Below the pieces are notes generated by a model, which was given only the letters and a program-made list of their open reading frames with translations, did no database searches and was not told where the DNA came from. Both the position numbers and the translations under genes were made by a program. From Fodinibacter sp963833495 (lineage in GTDB: Bacteria; Actinomycetota; Actinomycetes; Actinomycetales; Dermatophilaceae): 64,000 nt of DNA. Shown here piece by piece: positions 33,051 to 41,603 of this stretch. The stretch is taken from positions 248,001-312,000 of the forward strand of contig CAWHYJ010000011.1 in the NCBI GenBank assembly GCA_963833495.1. The letters are read 5' to 3'. Numbering within the stretch: position 1 is the stretch's first letter; every line of letters starts with the position of its first letter.

Positions 33051-34480
33051 TCACTCCGTCTCCGCGCGAGGGACCAACGGGCCCCTGCGGCGGTGTCCTC
33101 GAGCGCGATGCCTGCGGCGGCGAGCTCGTCGCGGATGGCATCCGCGGTGTCGTAGTCACGGGCGGACCGGGCTTGGGCCCGGGCCGAGATGCGTTCCTTG
33201 ACGAGGGCGTCGAGGCTCGCGAGTGCGTCGCCGGCGCCGCTGTCGCCGGCCGACCAGATGGGGTCGAGCGGGTTGACCCCGAGCACGTCGGTCATGGCGA
33301 TGACCACGCGGGCGATCGCCGCGGCATCCTCGGAGTCGCCGTCGTCGAGGGCGGTGTTGCCGGCGGTCACGGCCTCGTGCACCGCCGCGAGCGCACCGGA
33401 GACCCCGAGGTCGTCGTCCATCGACTCCCGGAAGTCCCCGGGCAGCACCTCGTCACCGGTCGGCACGGCCGTGGTGACGCCCGGCAGGGCACGACGCAGG
33501 AAGCCCTCGATGCGCTCGACCGCCGTGGCCGACTCCTCGATCGAGCCGGGGTGGAACTCGATCATCGAGCGGTAGTGGGCCGCGGTCAGGTAGTAACGGA
33601 CCGCGAGCGGGCGGTGCTCCTTGAGCACCTCGCTGACCCGCAGCGAGTTGCCGAGCGACTTGCTCATCTTCTCGCCGCCCATGGTCACCCAGGCGTTGTG
33701 CAGCCAGTAGTTGGCGAAGCCCAGGCCGGCCGCACGCGACTGAGCCATCTCGTTCTCGTGGTGCGGGAAGCGCAGGTCGACACCGCCGCCGTGCACGTCG
33801 AAGGTGTCGCCGAGGTACTTGCGGGCCATCGCCGAGCACTCGAGGTGCCAGCCGGGGCGGCCGGCGCCGAACGGCGTGGGCCACGACGCGGTCAGCGGCT
33901 CGTCGTCCTTGTGCCCCTTCCACAGCGCGAAGTCGCGGGCGTCGCGCTTGCCGCGCGGGTCGGCATCCTCGGCGTCGACCATGTCGTCGACCCTCTGCCG
34001 GGTGAGCTCGCCGTAGGCCGGCCAGCTGCGCACGTCGAAGTAGACGTCGCCGCTGCCGTCGCTCGCGGCGTAGGCGTGTTCCCTGGCGACCAGGGTCTGC
34101 ATCAGGGTGACCATCTCGGGCACGTGGCCCGTGGCCCGTGGCTCGTAGGTGGGAGGCAGCACCCCGAGCGCCTCGAGCGCCGCCGCCGTCTCGACCTCGT
34201 TGCGGTAGGACACGGCATACCAGGGCTCGCCGCTCTCGGCAGACTTGCTGAGGATCTTGTCGTCGATGTCGGTGACGTTGCGGATGAGCGTGACGTCGAG
34301 GCCGTGACCGCGCGCCATCCAGCGGCGCAGCACGTCGAACGCGACGGCGAAGCGCACGTGGCCCAGGTGCGGCGGGGCCTGCGTGGTGAGCCCACAGATG
34401 TAGATCCCCGCCTTGCCGGGCACGACGGGGACGAAGTCACGCAGCTCGCGCGTGAGGGAGTCGAACAGCCTGAGGGTCAC
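33047..34480 (-). CDS. cysS: Cysteinyl-tRNA synthetase
   Basis: Class I aminoacyl-tRNA synthetase charging tRNA-Cys in the cytoplasm; 477 aa, the usual length. The nucleotide-binding HIGH-like motif is in PPHLGHVRF, the zinc ligands in YICGLTT, LECSAM and HHENE contexts, and the KMSKS loop in GGEKMSKSLGNS. GTG 34480 is the best start, aligning with conserved LRLFDSLTRELRDFVPV. It could be confused with MshC, the mycothiol ligase paralogue, but the full-length C-terminal domain and rlmB linkage identify CysS. The 3' end overlaps rlmB by four nt. Confidence 0.96.
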   Translation of the reverse strand: MTLRLFDSLTRELRDFVPVVPGKAGIYICGLTTQAPPHLGHVRFAVAFDVLRRWMARGHGLDVTLIRNVTDIDDKILSKSAESGEPWYAVSYRNEVETAAALEALGVLPPTYEPRATGHVPEMVTLMQTLVAREHAYAASDGSGDVYFDVRSWPAYGELTRQRVDDMVDAEDADPRGKRDARDFALWKGHKDDEPLTASWPTPFGAGRPGWHLECSAMARKYLGDTFDVHGGGVDLRFPHHENEMAQSRAAGLGFANYWLHNAWVTMGGEKMSKSLGNSLRVSEVLKEHRPLAVRYYLTAAHYRSMIEFHPGSIEESATAVERIEGFLRRALPGVTTAVPTGDEVLPGDFRESMDDDLGVSGALAAVHEAVTAGNTALDDGDSEDAAAIARVVIAMTDVLGVNPLDPIWSAGDSGAGDALASLDALVKERISARAQARSARDYDTADAIRDELAAAGIALEDTAAGARWSLARRRSE

Positions 34481-34534
34481 CCGCGCAAGGGTACCGGCGG
34501 GGGCGCCCATCCCCCGATTCGCCTCGGGTGCGGG

Positions 34535-34608
34535 CCGACGACACGATGCACGGCGCTCGGGCCGACTCGTGCGGGCACCGAGGCGCAGGCCCGGCAACGT
34601 GTCGTCGG
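34535..34608. repeat. Long-loop inverted repeat downstream of the MBL gene
   Basis: CCGACGACACG (34535-34545) and its exact complement (34598-34608) enclose 52 bases, in the gap between the MBL hydrolase 3' end and the cysS start. Architecture resembles 31012-31086 but the sequence is unrelated. It may end transcription of the hydrolase operon. Confidence 0.5.
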
Positions 34609-34624
34609 TTCGCCCCGGTTACGG

Positions 34625-35290
34625 TCAGGAGCCGCGGGCGATCCACTCCTGCAGGTGCGGGGCCTCGGCGCCGATGGTGGTCGGGTCGCCGTGGCCGGTC
34701 AGCACCACGGTGTCGGCGGGCAGCTCGAGCAGCCGGGTGCGGATCGACTCGATGATGGTGGGGAAGTCGGAGAACGACCTCCCGGTGGCGCCCGGACCGC
34801 CGTGGAACAGGGTGTCGCCCGAGAACAGCGCGCCCAGGGCCGGGGCGTAGAGGCAGCAGGCACCGGGCGCATGACCCGGGGTGTGCAGCACGGTCAGCTC
34901 GACGTCACCGACGGTGAAGACCTGGCCGTCGGCGAGGTCGGCGCCGGGCGGCTCGCTCTGGCTCTGGTCCCAGAGCACCCGGTCGTCGGGGTGCAGGGAT
35001 GCCGTGGCCCCGGTCGCCGCGACCACCTCGGCCACCGCGTTGACGTGGTCGTTGTGGCCGTGGGTGCAGACGAGCGCGACGACCCGGCGGTCGCCGACGG
35101 CGGCGAGGATGGCGCCCGCGTCGTGTGCCGCGTCGACGACGAGCACCTCCGCCTCGTCGCCGACCAGCCACACGTTGTTGTCGACCTCCCACGAGCCGCC
35201 GTCGAGCTCGAACACCCCGGAGGTGACCACCCGCTCGACCCGCACCCCACCCGGGGAGGTGCGCACCGGCATCCCGACGTCGGCCGTCAC
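34625..35290 (-). CDS. MBL-fold hydrolase next to mycothiol-dependent formaldehyde dehydrogenase
   Basis: Metallo-beta-lactamase-fold hydrolase of 221 aa with the metal-binding motif THGHNDH and later His/Asp ligands (HTPGHAPG, FSGDTLF, TGHGDPT). GTG 35290 overlaps the stop of the upstream dehydrogenase (GTGA). The same gene pair occurs as Rv2259-Rv2260 in Mycobacterium tuberculosis. Since the dehydrogenase makes S-formylmycothiol, hydrolysis of that thioester to formate and mycothiol is a sensible inferred role, parallel to glyoxalase II chemistry, but it is not shown by sequence. Confidence 0.9.
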   Translation of the reverse strand: MTADVGMPVRTSPGGVRVERVVTSGVFELDGGSWEVDNNVWLVGDEAEVLVVDAAHDAGAILAAVGDRRVVALVCTHGHNDHVNAVAEVVAATGATASLHPDDRVLWDQSQSEPPGADLADGQVFTVGDVELTVLHTPGHAPGACCLYAPALGALFSGDTLFHGGPGATGRSFSDFPTIIESIRTRLLELPADTVVLTGHGDPTTIGAEAPHLQEWIARGS

Positions 35291-36384
35291 GCGCCACCCT
35301 CCATGACGACGACCGAGCGCAGCACGTCGCCGCGGTGCATCTTGTCGAAGGCCGCCTCGACGTCGCCGATGCCGATCCGCTCGCTGACGAAGGCGTCGAG
35401 GTCGAAGCGCCCCTGCCGGTAGAGGTCGACGAGCATCGGGAAGTCGCGTGAGGGCAGGCAGTCGCCGTACCAGCTCGACTTGAGCGACCCGCCGCGGCCG
35501 AAGACGTCGATCAGCGGCAGGGTGATCTCCTTGTCGGGGGTCGGCACGCCGACGAGTACGACGGTGCCGGCGAGGTCGCGGGCGTAGAAGGCCTGCTCGT
35601 AGGTCTCGGGCCGGCCCACCGCCTCGACCACCACGTCGGCGCCGTGGCCACCGGTGAGAGCCCGGATCGCCTCGATCGGGTCCTCGCTGGAGGAGTTGAC
35701 GGTGTGGGTCGCGCCGAACCCGCGGGCCGCCTCGAGCTTCCGGTCGTCGACGTCGACCGCGATGATCGTCGTCGCCCCGACCACGCTGGCACCGGCGATG
35801 GCGGCGTTGCCGACCCCACCGCATCCGATCACCGCGACGGAGTCGCCCCGGCGCACGCCTCCGGTGTTCACCGCGGCACCGAACCCGGCCATCACGCCGC
35901 AGCCGAGCAGGCCCACGGCGGCCGCGTCGGCATCCCGGTCGACCTTGGTGCACTGGCCCGACGCCACGAGGGTCTTCTCGATGAACGCCCCGATGCCGAG
36001 CGCCGGGGAGAGCTCGGTGCCGTCGGTGAGCGTCATCTTCTGCGTCGCGTTGTGGGTGGCGAAGCAGTACCACGGCTTGCCCTTGAGGCAGGCCCGGCAC
36101 TGGCCGCACACCGCCCGCCAGTTGAGGATGACGAAGTCGCCGGGCGCGACGTCGGTGACGCCCTCGCCGACCGACTCGACCGTGCCGGCGGCCTCGTGGC
36201 CGAGCAGGAACGGGAAGTCGTCGTTGATGCCGCCCTCGCGGTAGTGCAGGTCGGTGTGGCACACCCCGCACGCCTCGACGCGCACCACGGCCTCACCCGG
36301 GCCGGGGTCAGGGACCACGACGTCGACGAGCTCGACCGCCGCTCCCCTGGCTCGGGCGATGACTCCCTGGACGGTCTGCGGCAC
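35287..36384 (-). CDS. mscR: S-(hydroxymethyl)mycothiol dehydrogenase
   Basis: Zinc-dependent class III-like alcohol dehydrogenase of 365 aa that oxidises the formaldehyde-mycothiol adduct with NAD, and may also reduce S-nitrosomycothiol. Catalytic zinc ligands are in GVCHTDLHYREG and GHEAAG; the structural-zinc cysteines in CGQCRACLKGKPWYC; the Rossmann motif is VIGCGGVGNAAIAG. The sequence style (AVNTGGVRRGDSVAVIGCGG, LIDVFGRGGSLKSSWYGDCL) is that of actinobacterial MscR/AdhE2. The start is GTG 36384. It is divergent from a small winged-helix regulator and coupled to an MBL hydrolase. Confidence 0.93.
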   Translation of the reverse strand: MPQTVQGVIARARGAAVELVDVVVPDPGPGEAVVRVEACGVCHTDLHYREGGINDDFPFLLGHEAAGTVESVGEGVTDVAPGDFVILNWRAVCGQCRACLKGKPWYCFATHNATQKMTLTDGTELSPALGIGAFIEKTLVASGQCTKVDRDADAAAVGLLGCGVMAGFGAAVNTGGVRRGDSVAVIGCGGVGNAAIAGASVVGATTIIAVDVDDRKLEAARGFGATHTVNSSSEDPIEAIRALTGGHGADVVVEAVGRPETYEQAFYARDLAGTVVLVGVPTPDKEITLPLIDVFGRGGSLKSSWYGDCLPSRDFPMLVDLYRQGRFDLDAFVSERIGIGDVEAAFDKMHRGDVLRSVVVMEGGA

Positions 36385-36528
36385 GGGTGCTCCTCGGGTC
36401 GAACGGCGGCGGTCTGCGCCACGCTAACCCGCACCGCCGGATGCCGGGAAGGGCGCGCGCCGGTCGGTGGCCGCCGGTTCCGTTGTGGCACGGCCCTCGA
36501 TCAGGTTTCCCCGCAGGAAAGGCGCCGT

Positions 36529-36867
36529 ATGCTGCGCACCATGCCCTACCCGGTGTTCGACGAGGTGATCCACGAGCCGCACCGGCTGCGTATCTGCGCG
36601 ATGCTCGTGCCGTCGACCGGCACCGACTTCGGCACGGTGCGCGACGAGATGGGCCTGTCCGACTCCGCGCTGTCCAAGCACCTCAAGGTGCTCAGCGCCA
36701 TGGGCTACACGCGGCTCGACCGCTCGGTGCGCGACGGCCGCCAGGTGACGACGGTGGTGCTCACGTCCGAGGGCCGCGAGGCGCTGTGCGGGCATGTGGC
36801 CGAGCTGCAGCGGATGGCCCGCATCGTCGGCAGCGACCGGCGCATCGGCGGCTCTCGCAGCCGCTGA
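36529..36867 (+). CDS. Winged-helix transcriptional regulator
   Basis: Small DNA-binding protein of 112 aa consisting of one winged helix (VFDEVIHEPHRLRICAMLVP, MGLSDSALSKHLKVLSAMGY, then a basic wing and LTSEGREAL). It resembles the ArsR/MarR-like HTH_34 group. No metal or thiol site is obvious. AGGAAAGG lies six nt before ATG 36529; ATG 36541 is an internal alternative. Its divergent position suggests control of mscR, though that is inferred. Confidence 0.82.
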   Translation: MLRTMPYPVFDEVIHEPHRLRICAMLVPSTGTDFGTVRDEMGLSDSALSKHLKVLSAMGYTRLDRSVRDGRQVTTVVLTSEGREALCGHVAELQRMARIVGSDRRIGGSRSR

Positions 36868-36886
36868 CCCGGCCCCACCGACCGGC

Positions 36887-37027
36887 CGTCCCGGACGTGA
36901 CCTATTGGTCGATCTCGGGCCGGACCGGGACCGCCTGAAGCGTCCCGGACGTGACCTATTGGTCGATCTCGGGCCGGACCGGGACCGCCTGAAGCGTCCC
37001 GGACGTGACCTATTGGTCGATCTCGGG
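36887..37027. repeat. 54-bp tandem repeat made from the ispF 3' end
   Basis: Two complete 54-bp units (36887-36940, 36941-36994) and a partial third (36995-37027) are identical in their shared parts. The partial unit includes the last codons and stop of ispF, so the array consists of duplicated copies of the ispF 3' end extending past its stop into the gap before the convergent regulator. Confidence 0.92.
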
Positions 37028-37510
37028 ACGGGGGAGCACCAGGGCGGTGGCGATCGCGGCGACGCCCTCCCCCCGGCCGGTGAGTCCCAGCCCGTCGGTC
37101 GTGGTGCCGCTGACCGACACGGGCGCGCCCACGGCATCCGAGAGCGCGGCCTGCGCCTCGGCGCGACGGGTGCCGACCTTGGGGGCGTTGCCGACCACCT
37201 GAACCGCCACGTTGCCGACCTCGAACCCCGCCTCGCGCACCAACCGGGCCGCCTCGGCCAGCAGGGTCACCCCCGACGCCCCGGCCAGCTCGGGCCGGGC
37301 CGTGCCGAAGTGCGCCCCGAGGTCGCCGATGCCGGCCGCCGAGAACAGTGCGTCGCAGGCGGCGTGCGCGGCGACGTCGGCGTCGGAGTGGCCGTCGAGC
37401 CCGCGCTCCCCCGGCCAGAGCAGCCCGGCCACCCACAGCTCGCGCTGCGAACCGTCGCCCGCGAGCGCGTGCACGTCGACCCCGATGCCGACCCTGGGCA
37501 GTGCGCTCAT
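37010..37510 (-). CDS. ispF: 2-C-methyl-D-erythritol 2,4-cyclodiphosphate synthase
   Basis: MEP-pathway enzyme making the cyclodiphosphate for isoprenoid synthesis; 166 aa, usual size. Zinc ligands and active-site motifs are seen in GIGVDVHAL (D and H), GLDGHSDADVAAHAACDALF and GDLGAHF, and the C-terminal signature TTTDGLGLTGRGEGVAAIA. It is five nt downstream of ispD in the carD-ispD-ispF unit. Its stop lies within a 54-bp tandem repeat array. Confidence 0.96.
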   Translation of the reverse strand: MSALPRVGIGVDVHALAGDGSQRELWVAGLLWPGERGLDGHSDADVAAHAACDALFSAAGIGDLGAHFGTARPELAGASGVTLLAEAARLVREAGFEVGNVAVQVVGNAPKVGTRRAEAQAALSDAVGAPVSVSGTTTDGLGLTGRGEGVAAIATALVLPRPEIDQ

Positions 37511-37514
37511 GGCG

Positions 37515-38240
37515 TCAGTCTGGCAGCCGGGCCGCGTGGGCCCCGGCCCGCTCGGCCAGCACCCGCTCGGCGTGCTCGAGGTCGTCGCGGGTGGTCACCT
37601 TGAACGCCAACGGGTCACCCTCGACCACGACCACGTGGTGTCCGGCGAGCTCGACCAGCGCCGCGTCGTCGGTGGCGGCCAACCCGCTGCGGTAGGCCGC
37701 GACGAGCACCTCGCGCCCGAACCCCTGGGGCGTCTGCACGGCCCGTAGCGTCGCGCGGTCGGGGGTGCCGGTGATGACGCCGGCGGCATCCACCGTCTTG
37801 ACCGTGTCGACCAGCGGGATGCCGGGCACGGCACCGGCCGCTCCACCCCACACCGCCTCGACGACCCGCTCGAAGACGGCCGGCGGCGTGAGGCAGCGGG
37901 CGGCATCGTGCACCAGCACGACGTCGACGGCACCCACCGCGGCCAGGCCTGCAGCCACCGAGTCGGTGCGCGACGCTCCCCCAGCCACCACCACGGCATC
38001 CGGGGGCAGGTCGACCCCCGCCCATGGGGGCGCGGCCGGGTCGGCCAGCTCGGCGGGTGCCACCACCACGAGCGAGCGCAGCCCACCCAGTCGCGCGACG
38101 GTGTCGAGGGCGTACCCGAGCAGTGGACGGCCGCGTAGCGGCACGAACGCCTTGGGCAGACCCGCCCCCAAGCGGGTTCCGGAGCCGGCGGCAACGACGA
38201 CGACGCCGACGCTGCACGGGGCAGCGTCGGCGTCGGTCAC
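37515..38240 (-). CDS. ispD: 2-C-methyl-D-erythritol 4-phosphate cytidylyltransferase
   Basis: MEP-pathway enzyme that couples CTP to methylerythritol phosphate; 241 aa. The CTP-binding loop VVVVAAGSGTRLGAGLPKAF is followed by GGASRTDSVAAGL, VLVHDAARCLTP and VQTPQGFGREVL, in canonical order. The start is GTG 38240. It lies between carD and ispF and is probably read from the carD promoter. Confidence 0.96.
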   Translation of the reverse strand: MTDADAAPCSVGVVVVAAGSGTRLGAGLPKAFVPLRGRPLLGYALDTVARLGGLRSLVVVAPAELADPAAPPWAGVDLPPDAVVVAGGASRTDSVAAGLAAVGAVDVVLVHDAARCLTPPAVFERVVEAVWGGAAGAVPGIPLVDTVKTVDAAGVITGTPDRATLRAVQTPQGFGREVLVAAYRSGLAATDDAALVELAGHHVVVVEGDPLAFKVTTRDDLEHAERVLAERAGAHAARLPD

Positions 38241-38264
38241 GTCAGTGTGGGCGCGAGCCCGGCG

Positions 38265-38747
38265 TCAGGACGCGAGGACCTCGTCGAGGATGACTTCGGC
38301 CTTCTCCTCGTCGGTCTTCTCGGCGAGCGCGAGCTCGGAGACCAGGATCTGGCGGGCCTTGGCCAGCATGCGCTTCTCGCCGGCGGACAGGCCGCGGTCC
38401 TTGTCGCGGCGCCACAGGTCGCGCACGACCTCGGCCACCTTGATGACGTCGCCGGAGGCCAGCTTCTCGAGGTTCGCCTTGAAGCGGCGCGACCAGTTGG
38501 TCGGCTCCTCGGCGAACGGGGTGCGCAGCACCTCGAAGACCTTGTCGAGGCCCTCCTTGGAGACCACGTCGCGCACTCCGACGAGGTCACAGTTCTCGGC
38601 AGGTACCTCGATCACGAGGTCGCCCTGGGCGACCTTCAGCTTGAGGTAGAGCTTCTCCTCTCCGCGGACCGTGCGGGTCTTGATCTCTTCGATGCGCGCG
38701 GCCCCATGGTGGGGGTACACGACCGTTTCGCCGACCTTGAAAACCAT
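38265..38747 (-). CDS. carD: CarD-family RNA polymerase-binding transcription factor
   Basis: Essential actinobacterial activator that stabilises open promoter complexes, 160 aa. The N-terminal RNAP-interaction domain (VFKVGETVVYPHHGAARIEE) is a Tudor-like fold; the C-terminal helical DNA-binding domain includes NWSRRFKANLEKLASGDVIK and the conserved Trp of DLWRRDKDRGLSAGEKRML. ATG 38747 follows GAAAGGGG. It heads the carD-ispD-ispF unit; the promoter at 38775-38801 is visible. Confidence 0.96.
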   Translation of the reverse strand: MVFKVGETVVYPHHGAARIEEIKTRTVRGEEKLYLKLKVAQGDLVIEVPAENCDLVGVRDVVSKEGLDKVFEVLRTPFAEEPTNWSRRFKANLEKLASGDVIKVAEVVRDLWRRDKDRGLSAGEKRMLAKARQILVSELALAEKTDEEKAEVILDEVLAS

Positions 38748-38774
38748 GTGTTGTTGTCCCCTTTCGCGACCCTC

Positions 38775-38801
38775 AGGATACCACGCAGCGGCGTGTCGCA
38801 A
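38775..38801 (-). promoter_or_regulatory. Candidate carD promoter
   Basis: On the minus strand TTGCGA (38801-38796) and TATCCT (38780-38775) are 15 nt apart, 28 nt before the carD start. The -10 is a good actinobacterial match; the spacing is shorter than ideal. Confidence 0.5.
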
Positions 38802-39047
38802 TAATCCGGCCGTTCGGCGTTTGCGCAGGTCAGGGCAGGGAATGGGGCCACCGCAGACGTAGATCGGGTCTTGACAGAACCGTGTCCGCCATGCTTCGCG
38901 CGCGGGCCCGGGGTGGGTACGGACTGCCCCGCGGACCCGTGCGGTCGGCCCCGTGAACGACAGCAGTGGTCGCCGCCGACACACCCGCGCACCCGGTCGG
39001 AGGGCACCCTGGGCGGCGCGGCCCCGGGCATGGCTATCCTTGGCCGC

Positions 39048-39521
39048 GTGACGAACCGTGCCGCCTCCGCCCTGCGAGCCACCGCCCTGGCAGGCACCAT
39101 CCTGCTCGCCTCCGGGTGCGCCGTGTTCTCGCCGGTCCAGACCGCCTTCGACTACGACTCCGCCGACGGGGTGCCCCTGACCATCGAGGGGCTCGACCTG
39201 CGCGACCTCGCCGTCGTGGTGCCCGCCAAGGGCGAGACCGGCATCGTGGTGGGTCAGGCCGTCAACCGCGGCACCTCCGCGGTCGAGGTCACCTTCGCCG
39301 TCAAGGGCGCGCCCACCCCGGCCACCGTCGCCGTCCCGGCCAGCTCGGGCAAGACGCTCTCGGATGCCGCGACCGGCGTCGAGATCCCGGGCATCCCGGT
39401 CGCTCCCGGCACCATGGTCGAGATGACCGTCACCACCGACCAGGCCGGCGCCAACATCGTCAAGGTGCCTGTGCTGCCGAACATCGGCTACTACAAGGAC
39501 CTGAACGCCTCGTCCTCCTGA
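39048..39521 (+). CDS. Hypothetical lipoprotein
   Basis: Predicted surface lipoprotein of 157 aa: a basic start, hydrophobic ALRATALAGTILLAS and lipobox ASGC, then a small beta-rich domain (LDLRDLAVVVPAKGETGIVV) resembling an Ig-like or DUF-type fold. Function unknown. GTG 39048 is preferred because TATCCT at 39035-39040 is a good -10 element just upstream, giving a leaderless transcript; ATG 39030 in frame would lie before that element. It is divergent from carD. Confidence 0.75.
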   Translation: MTNRAASALRATALAGTILLASGCAVFSPVQTAFDYDSADGVPLTIEGLDLRDLAVVVPAKGETGIVVGQAVNRGTSAVEVTFAVKGAPTPATVAVPASSGKTLSDAATGVEIPGIPVAPGTMVEMTVTTDQAGANIVKVPVLPNIGYYKDLNASSS

Positions 39522-39554
39522 GCTCTCTCCTGTCGCCCGGGGCGGATCTCGCGG

Positions 39555-40235
39555 TCAGACCTCGAACTTGTAGCCCAGCCCCCGCACGGTGAGGATGTGC
39601 GTCGGGTTCGCCGGGTCCGACTCGACCTTGGCCCGCAGCCGCTTGATGTGCACGTCGAGGGTCTTGGTGTCGCCCACGTAGTCGCTGCCCCAGACCCGGT
39701 CGATGAGCTGCACCCGGGTGAGCACCCGGCCGGTGTTGCGCAGCAGCATCTCGAGCAGCTCGAACTCCTTCAGCGGGAAGGACACCTGCCCGCCGCGCAC
39801 GGTGACGACGTGCCGCTCGACGTCCATCCGCACCGGGCCGGCCTCGAGCGTGGTCGGCAGCATCTCCTCGGGCTCGGCGAGCCGACGCAGCACCGCCTTG
39901 ATCCGGGCCAGCAGCTCGCGCGAGGAGTAGGGCTTGGTGACGTAGTCGTCGGCCCCCAGCTCGAGCCCCACCACCTTGTCGATCTCGCTGTCCTTGGCGG
40001 TCAGCATGATGACCGGCACGTTGGAGCGCTGGCGCAGGGCACGGCACACGTCCACCCCCGACAGGCCGGGCAGCATCAGGTCGAGGAGCACGAGGTCGGC
40101 GCCGGTCGCGTCGAAGGCGGTGAGCGCGTCGTGGCCGTTCTCGGCCACCGACACCTCGTAGCCCTCCTTGCTGAGCAGGTAGGACAACGGGTCCGAGAAG
40201 GACACCTCGTCCTCAACGATCAGGATGCGCGTCAT
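39555..40235 (-). CDS. regX3: Phosphate-type response regulator RegX3
   Basis: OmpR/PhoB-family response regulator of 226 aa. Receiver: VEDEVSF acidic pocket, D52 (LLDLMLPGLSG), MLTAKDS and VTKPYSSRELLARI. C-terminal winged helix: FPLKEFELLEMLLRNTGRVL and DVHIKRLRAKVESDP. The adjacent SenX3-like kinase and phoU identify it as the phosphate-limitation regulator. It overlaps the kinase stop by 23 nt; gene order is kinase then regulator. Confidence 0.94.
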   Translation of the reverse strand: MTRILIVEDEVSFSDPLSYLLSKEGYEVSVAENGHDALTAFDATGADLVLLDLMLPGLSGVDVCRALRQRSNVPVIMLTAKDSEIDKVVGLELGADDYVTKPYSSRELLARIKAVLRRLAEPEEMLPTTLEAGPVRMDVERHVVTVRGGQVSFPLKEFELLEMLLRNTGRVLTRVQLIDRVWGSDYVGDTKTLDVHIKRLRAKVESDPANPTHILTVRGLGYKFEV

Positions 40236-41421
40236 GCAGGGCTCTCTCCTCGTGCGGGTCGGGCCACGGGCGGCCGTCGTCGGGGTCGACCGCGACCGGC
40301 CGGTCGGCCGCCGCGGGAAGGGTCATGGTGAAGGTCGAGCCGCGCCCCTCCTGGCTCCAGACGCTCACCCGGCCCCCGTGGTTGGCGCACACGTGCTTGA
40401 CGATGGCCAGGCCGAGACCGGTGCCGCCGGTGGCGCGCGAACGGGCGGCGTCGACCCGGTAGAAGCGCTCGAAGATGCGCTCCTGCTCTGCCGCGGGGAT
40501 GCCCTGCCCCTGGTCGGTCACGGTGACCTCGACGGCGTCCTCGACCCGGCGGGCGCCGATGCCGACCCGGGTGCCCGACTCGCTGTAGTTGACGGCGTTG
40601 GTCACCAGGTTGGCGACCGCGGTGGTGAGCAGCTCGGCATCCCCGAACACTCGCAGGCCGGCCTCGCTGACCAGGGTGAGCTCGATGTCGTGGGCCTCGG
40701 CCGCCACCCGCACCCGGTCGACCGCCTCGGACGCCACGGCGCCCAGGTCGACCAGCTCGGGCTCGTGCAGCGTGTCGGCCACCTGCAGCCGGGACAGGTC
40801 GACGATCTCCTGGACCAGCCGGGTGAGCCGGGAGGACTCGACGAGGATGCGCTGGGCGAACCGCTCGACCGCCTCGGGGTCGTCCTTGGCGCCGAGCACG
40901 GCCTCGGCGAGCAGCGAGATGCCGCCGACAGGGGTCTTCAGCTCGTGGCTGACGTTCGCCACGAAGTCGCGGCGGATCTCCTCGACCCGCCGGGCGTGCG
41001 TGTGGTCCTCGGCGAGGATCAGCACGTGCGAGACGGCGATGGGCGCCACCCGCACGCGCATGACGACGGATGCCGTGGCGTTGGGTCCGCGGGTGAGGTC
41101 GAGCTCGGCCTCGCGGATCATGCCGTCGCGGCGCACCTGCCGCGCGAGGTGGCGCAGCTCGTGGTGGACGAGCTCCCCGTGGCGCACCAGCCCGTAGCTG
41201 ACCGCGGACGCCGACGTGTTGACGACCGCGTCGCTGGCATCGACGACCACGGCGATCGAGCGCAGGACCGAGAGCACGTCACCGACCCCGCGGGGGAGCG
41301 GCGGCTCCGCCGGCTCGGCCGCGGCGTTGCTACGCTCCGACCACCGCGTGGCGGCGACGGCCACGGCCCCGATGACCAGGCCGACCGCCCCGCCGAGCAT
41401 CGCCGCGAGCGTGGGGTCCAC
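40213..41421 (-). CDS. senX3: Phosphate-type sensor histidine kinase SenX3
   Basis: Sensor kinase of 402 aa with a single N-terminal membrane region (LGGAVGLVIGAVAVAAT) and no large outside domain, a PAS-like region (residues 50-140), HisKA with H159 (FVANVSHELKTPVGGISLLA), and HATPase_c (NLVTNAVNYS, DQGQGIP, GTGLGLAIVKHVCANHGG). This is the SenX3/PhoR layout of actinobacteria. The start is GTG 41421. It is divergent from phoU and overlaps regX3, which it should phosphorylate in low phosphate. Confidence 0.94.
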   Translation of the reverse strand: MDPTLAAMLGGAVGLVIGAVAVAATRWSERSNAAAEPAEPPLPRGVGDVLSVLRSIAVVVDASDAVVNTSASAVSYGLVRHGELVHHELRHLARQVRRDGMIREAELDLTRGPNATASVVMRVRVAPIAVSHVLILAEDHTHARRVEEIRRDFVANVSHELKTPVGGISLLAEAVLGAKDDPEAVERFAQRILVESSRLTRLVQEIVDLSRLQVADTLHEPELVDLGAVASEAVDRVRVAAEAHDIELTLVSEAGLRVFGDAELLTTAVANLVTNAVNYSESGTRVGIGARRVEDAVEVTVTDQGQGIPAAEQERIFERFYRVDAARSRATGGTGLGLAIVKHVCANHGGRVSVWSQEGRGSTFTMTLPAAADRPVAVDPDDGRPWPDPHEERALHDAHPDR

Positions 41422-41603
41422 GAGGTCAGGGTACGGGGCGCTGCGTGGCGGTTATGCGCATCCCGGGCCGTCGGGGGTGGCACTGCCAGAAGTTCACCTC
41501 GGGGGCGCCTGCGGTTCATCCCGGGGTGTCACAGTGCCGTGGGCGGGCCCGTCGCCCACCGTGCCCACGCCGCCACCCGAACCCCCCGGAGGACACCCCC
41601 GTG

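Noticed and set aside
33047..34480. MshC (mycothiol ligase) instead of CysS
   Set aside because: The protein has the complete C-terminal tRNA-binding region and rlmB linkage, which fit cysteinyl-tRNA synthetase.
36887..37027. A CRISPR array
   Set aside because: The units are directly abutting 54-bp tandem copies without variable spacers and no cas genes are present.
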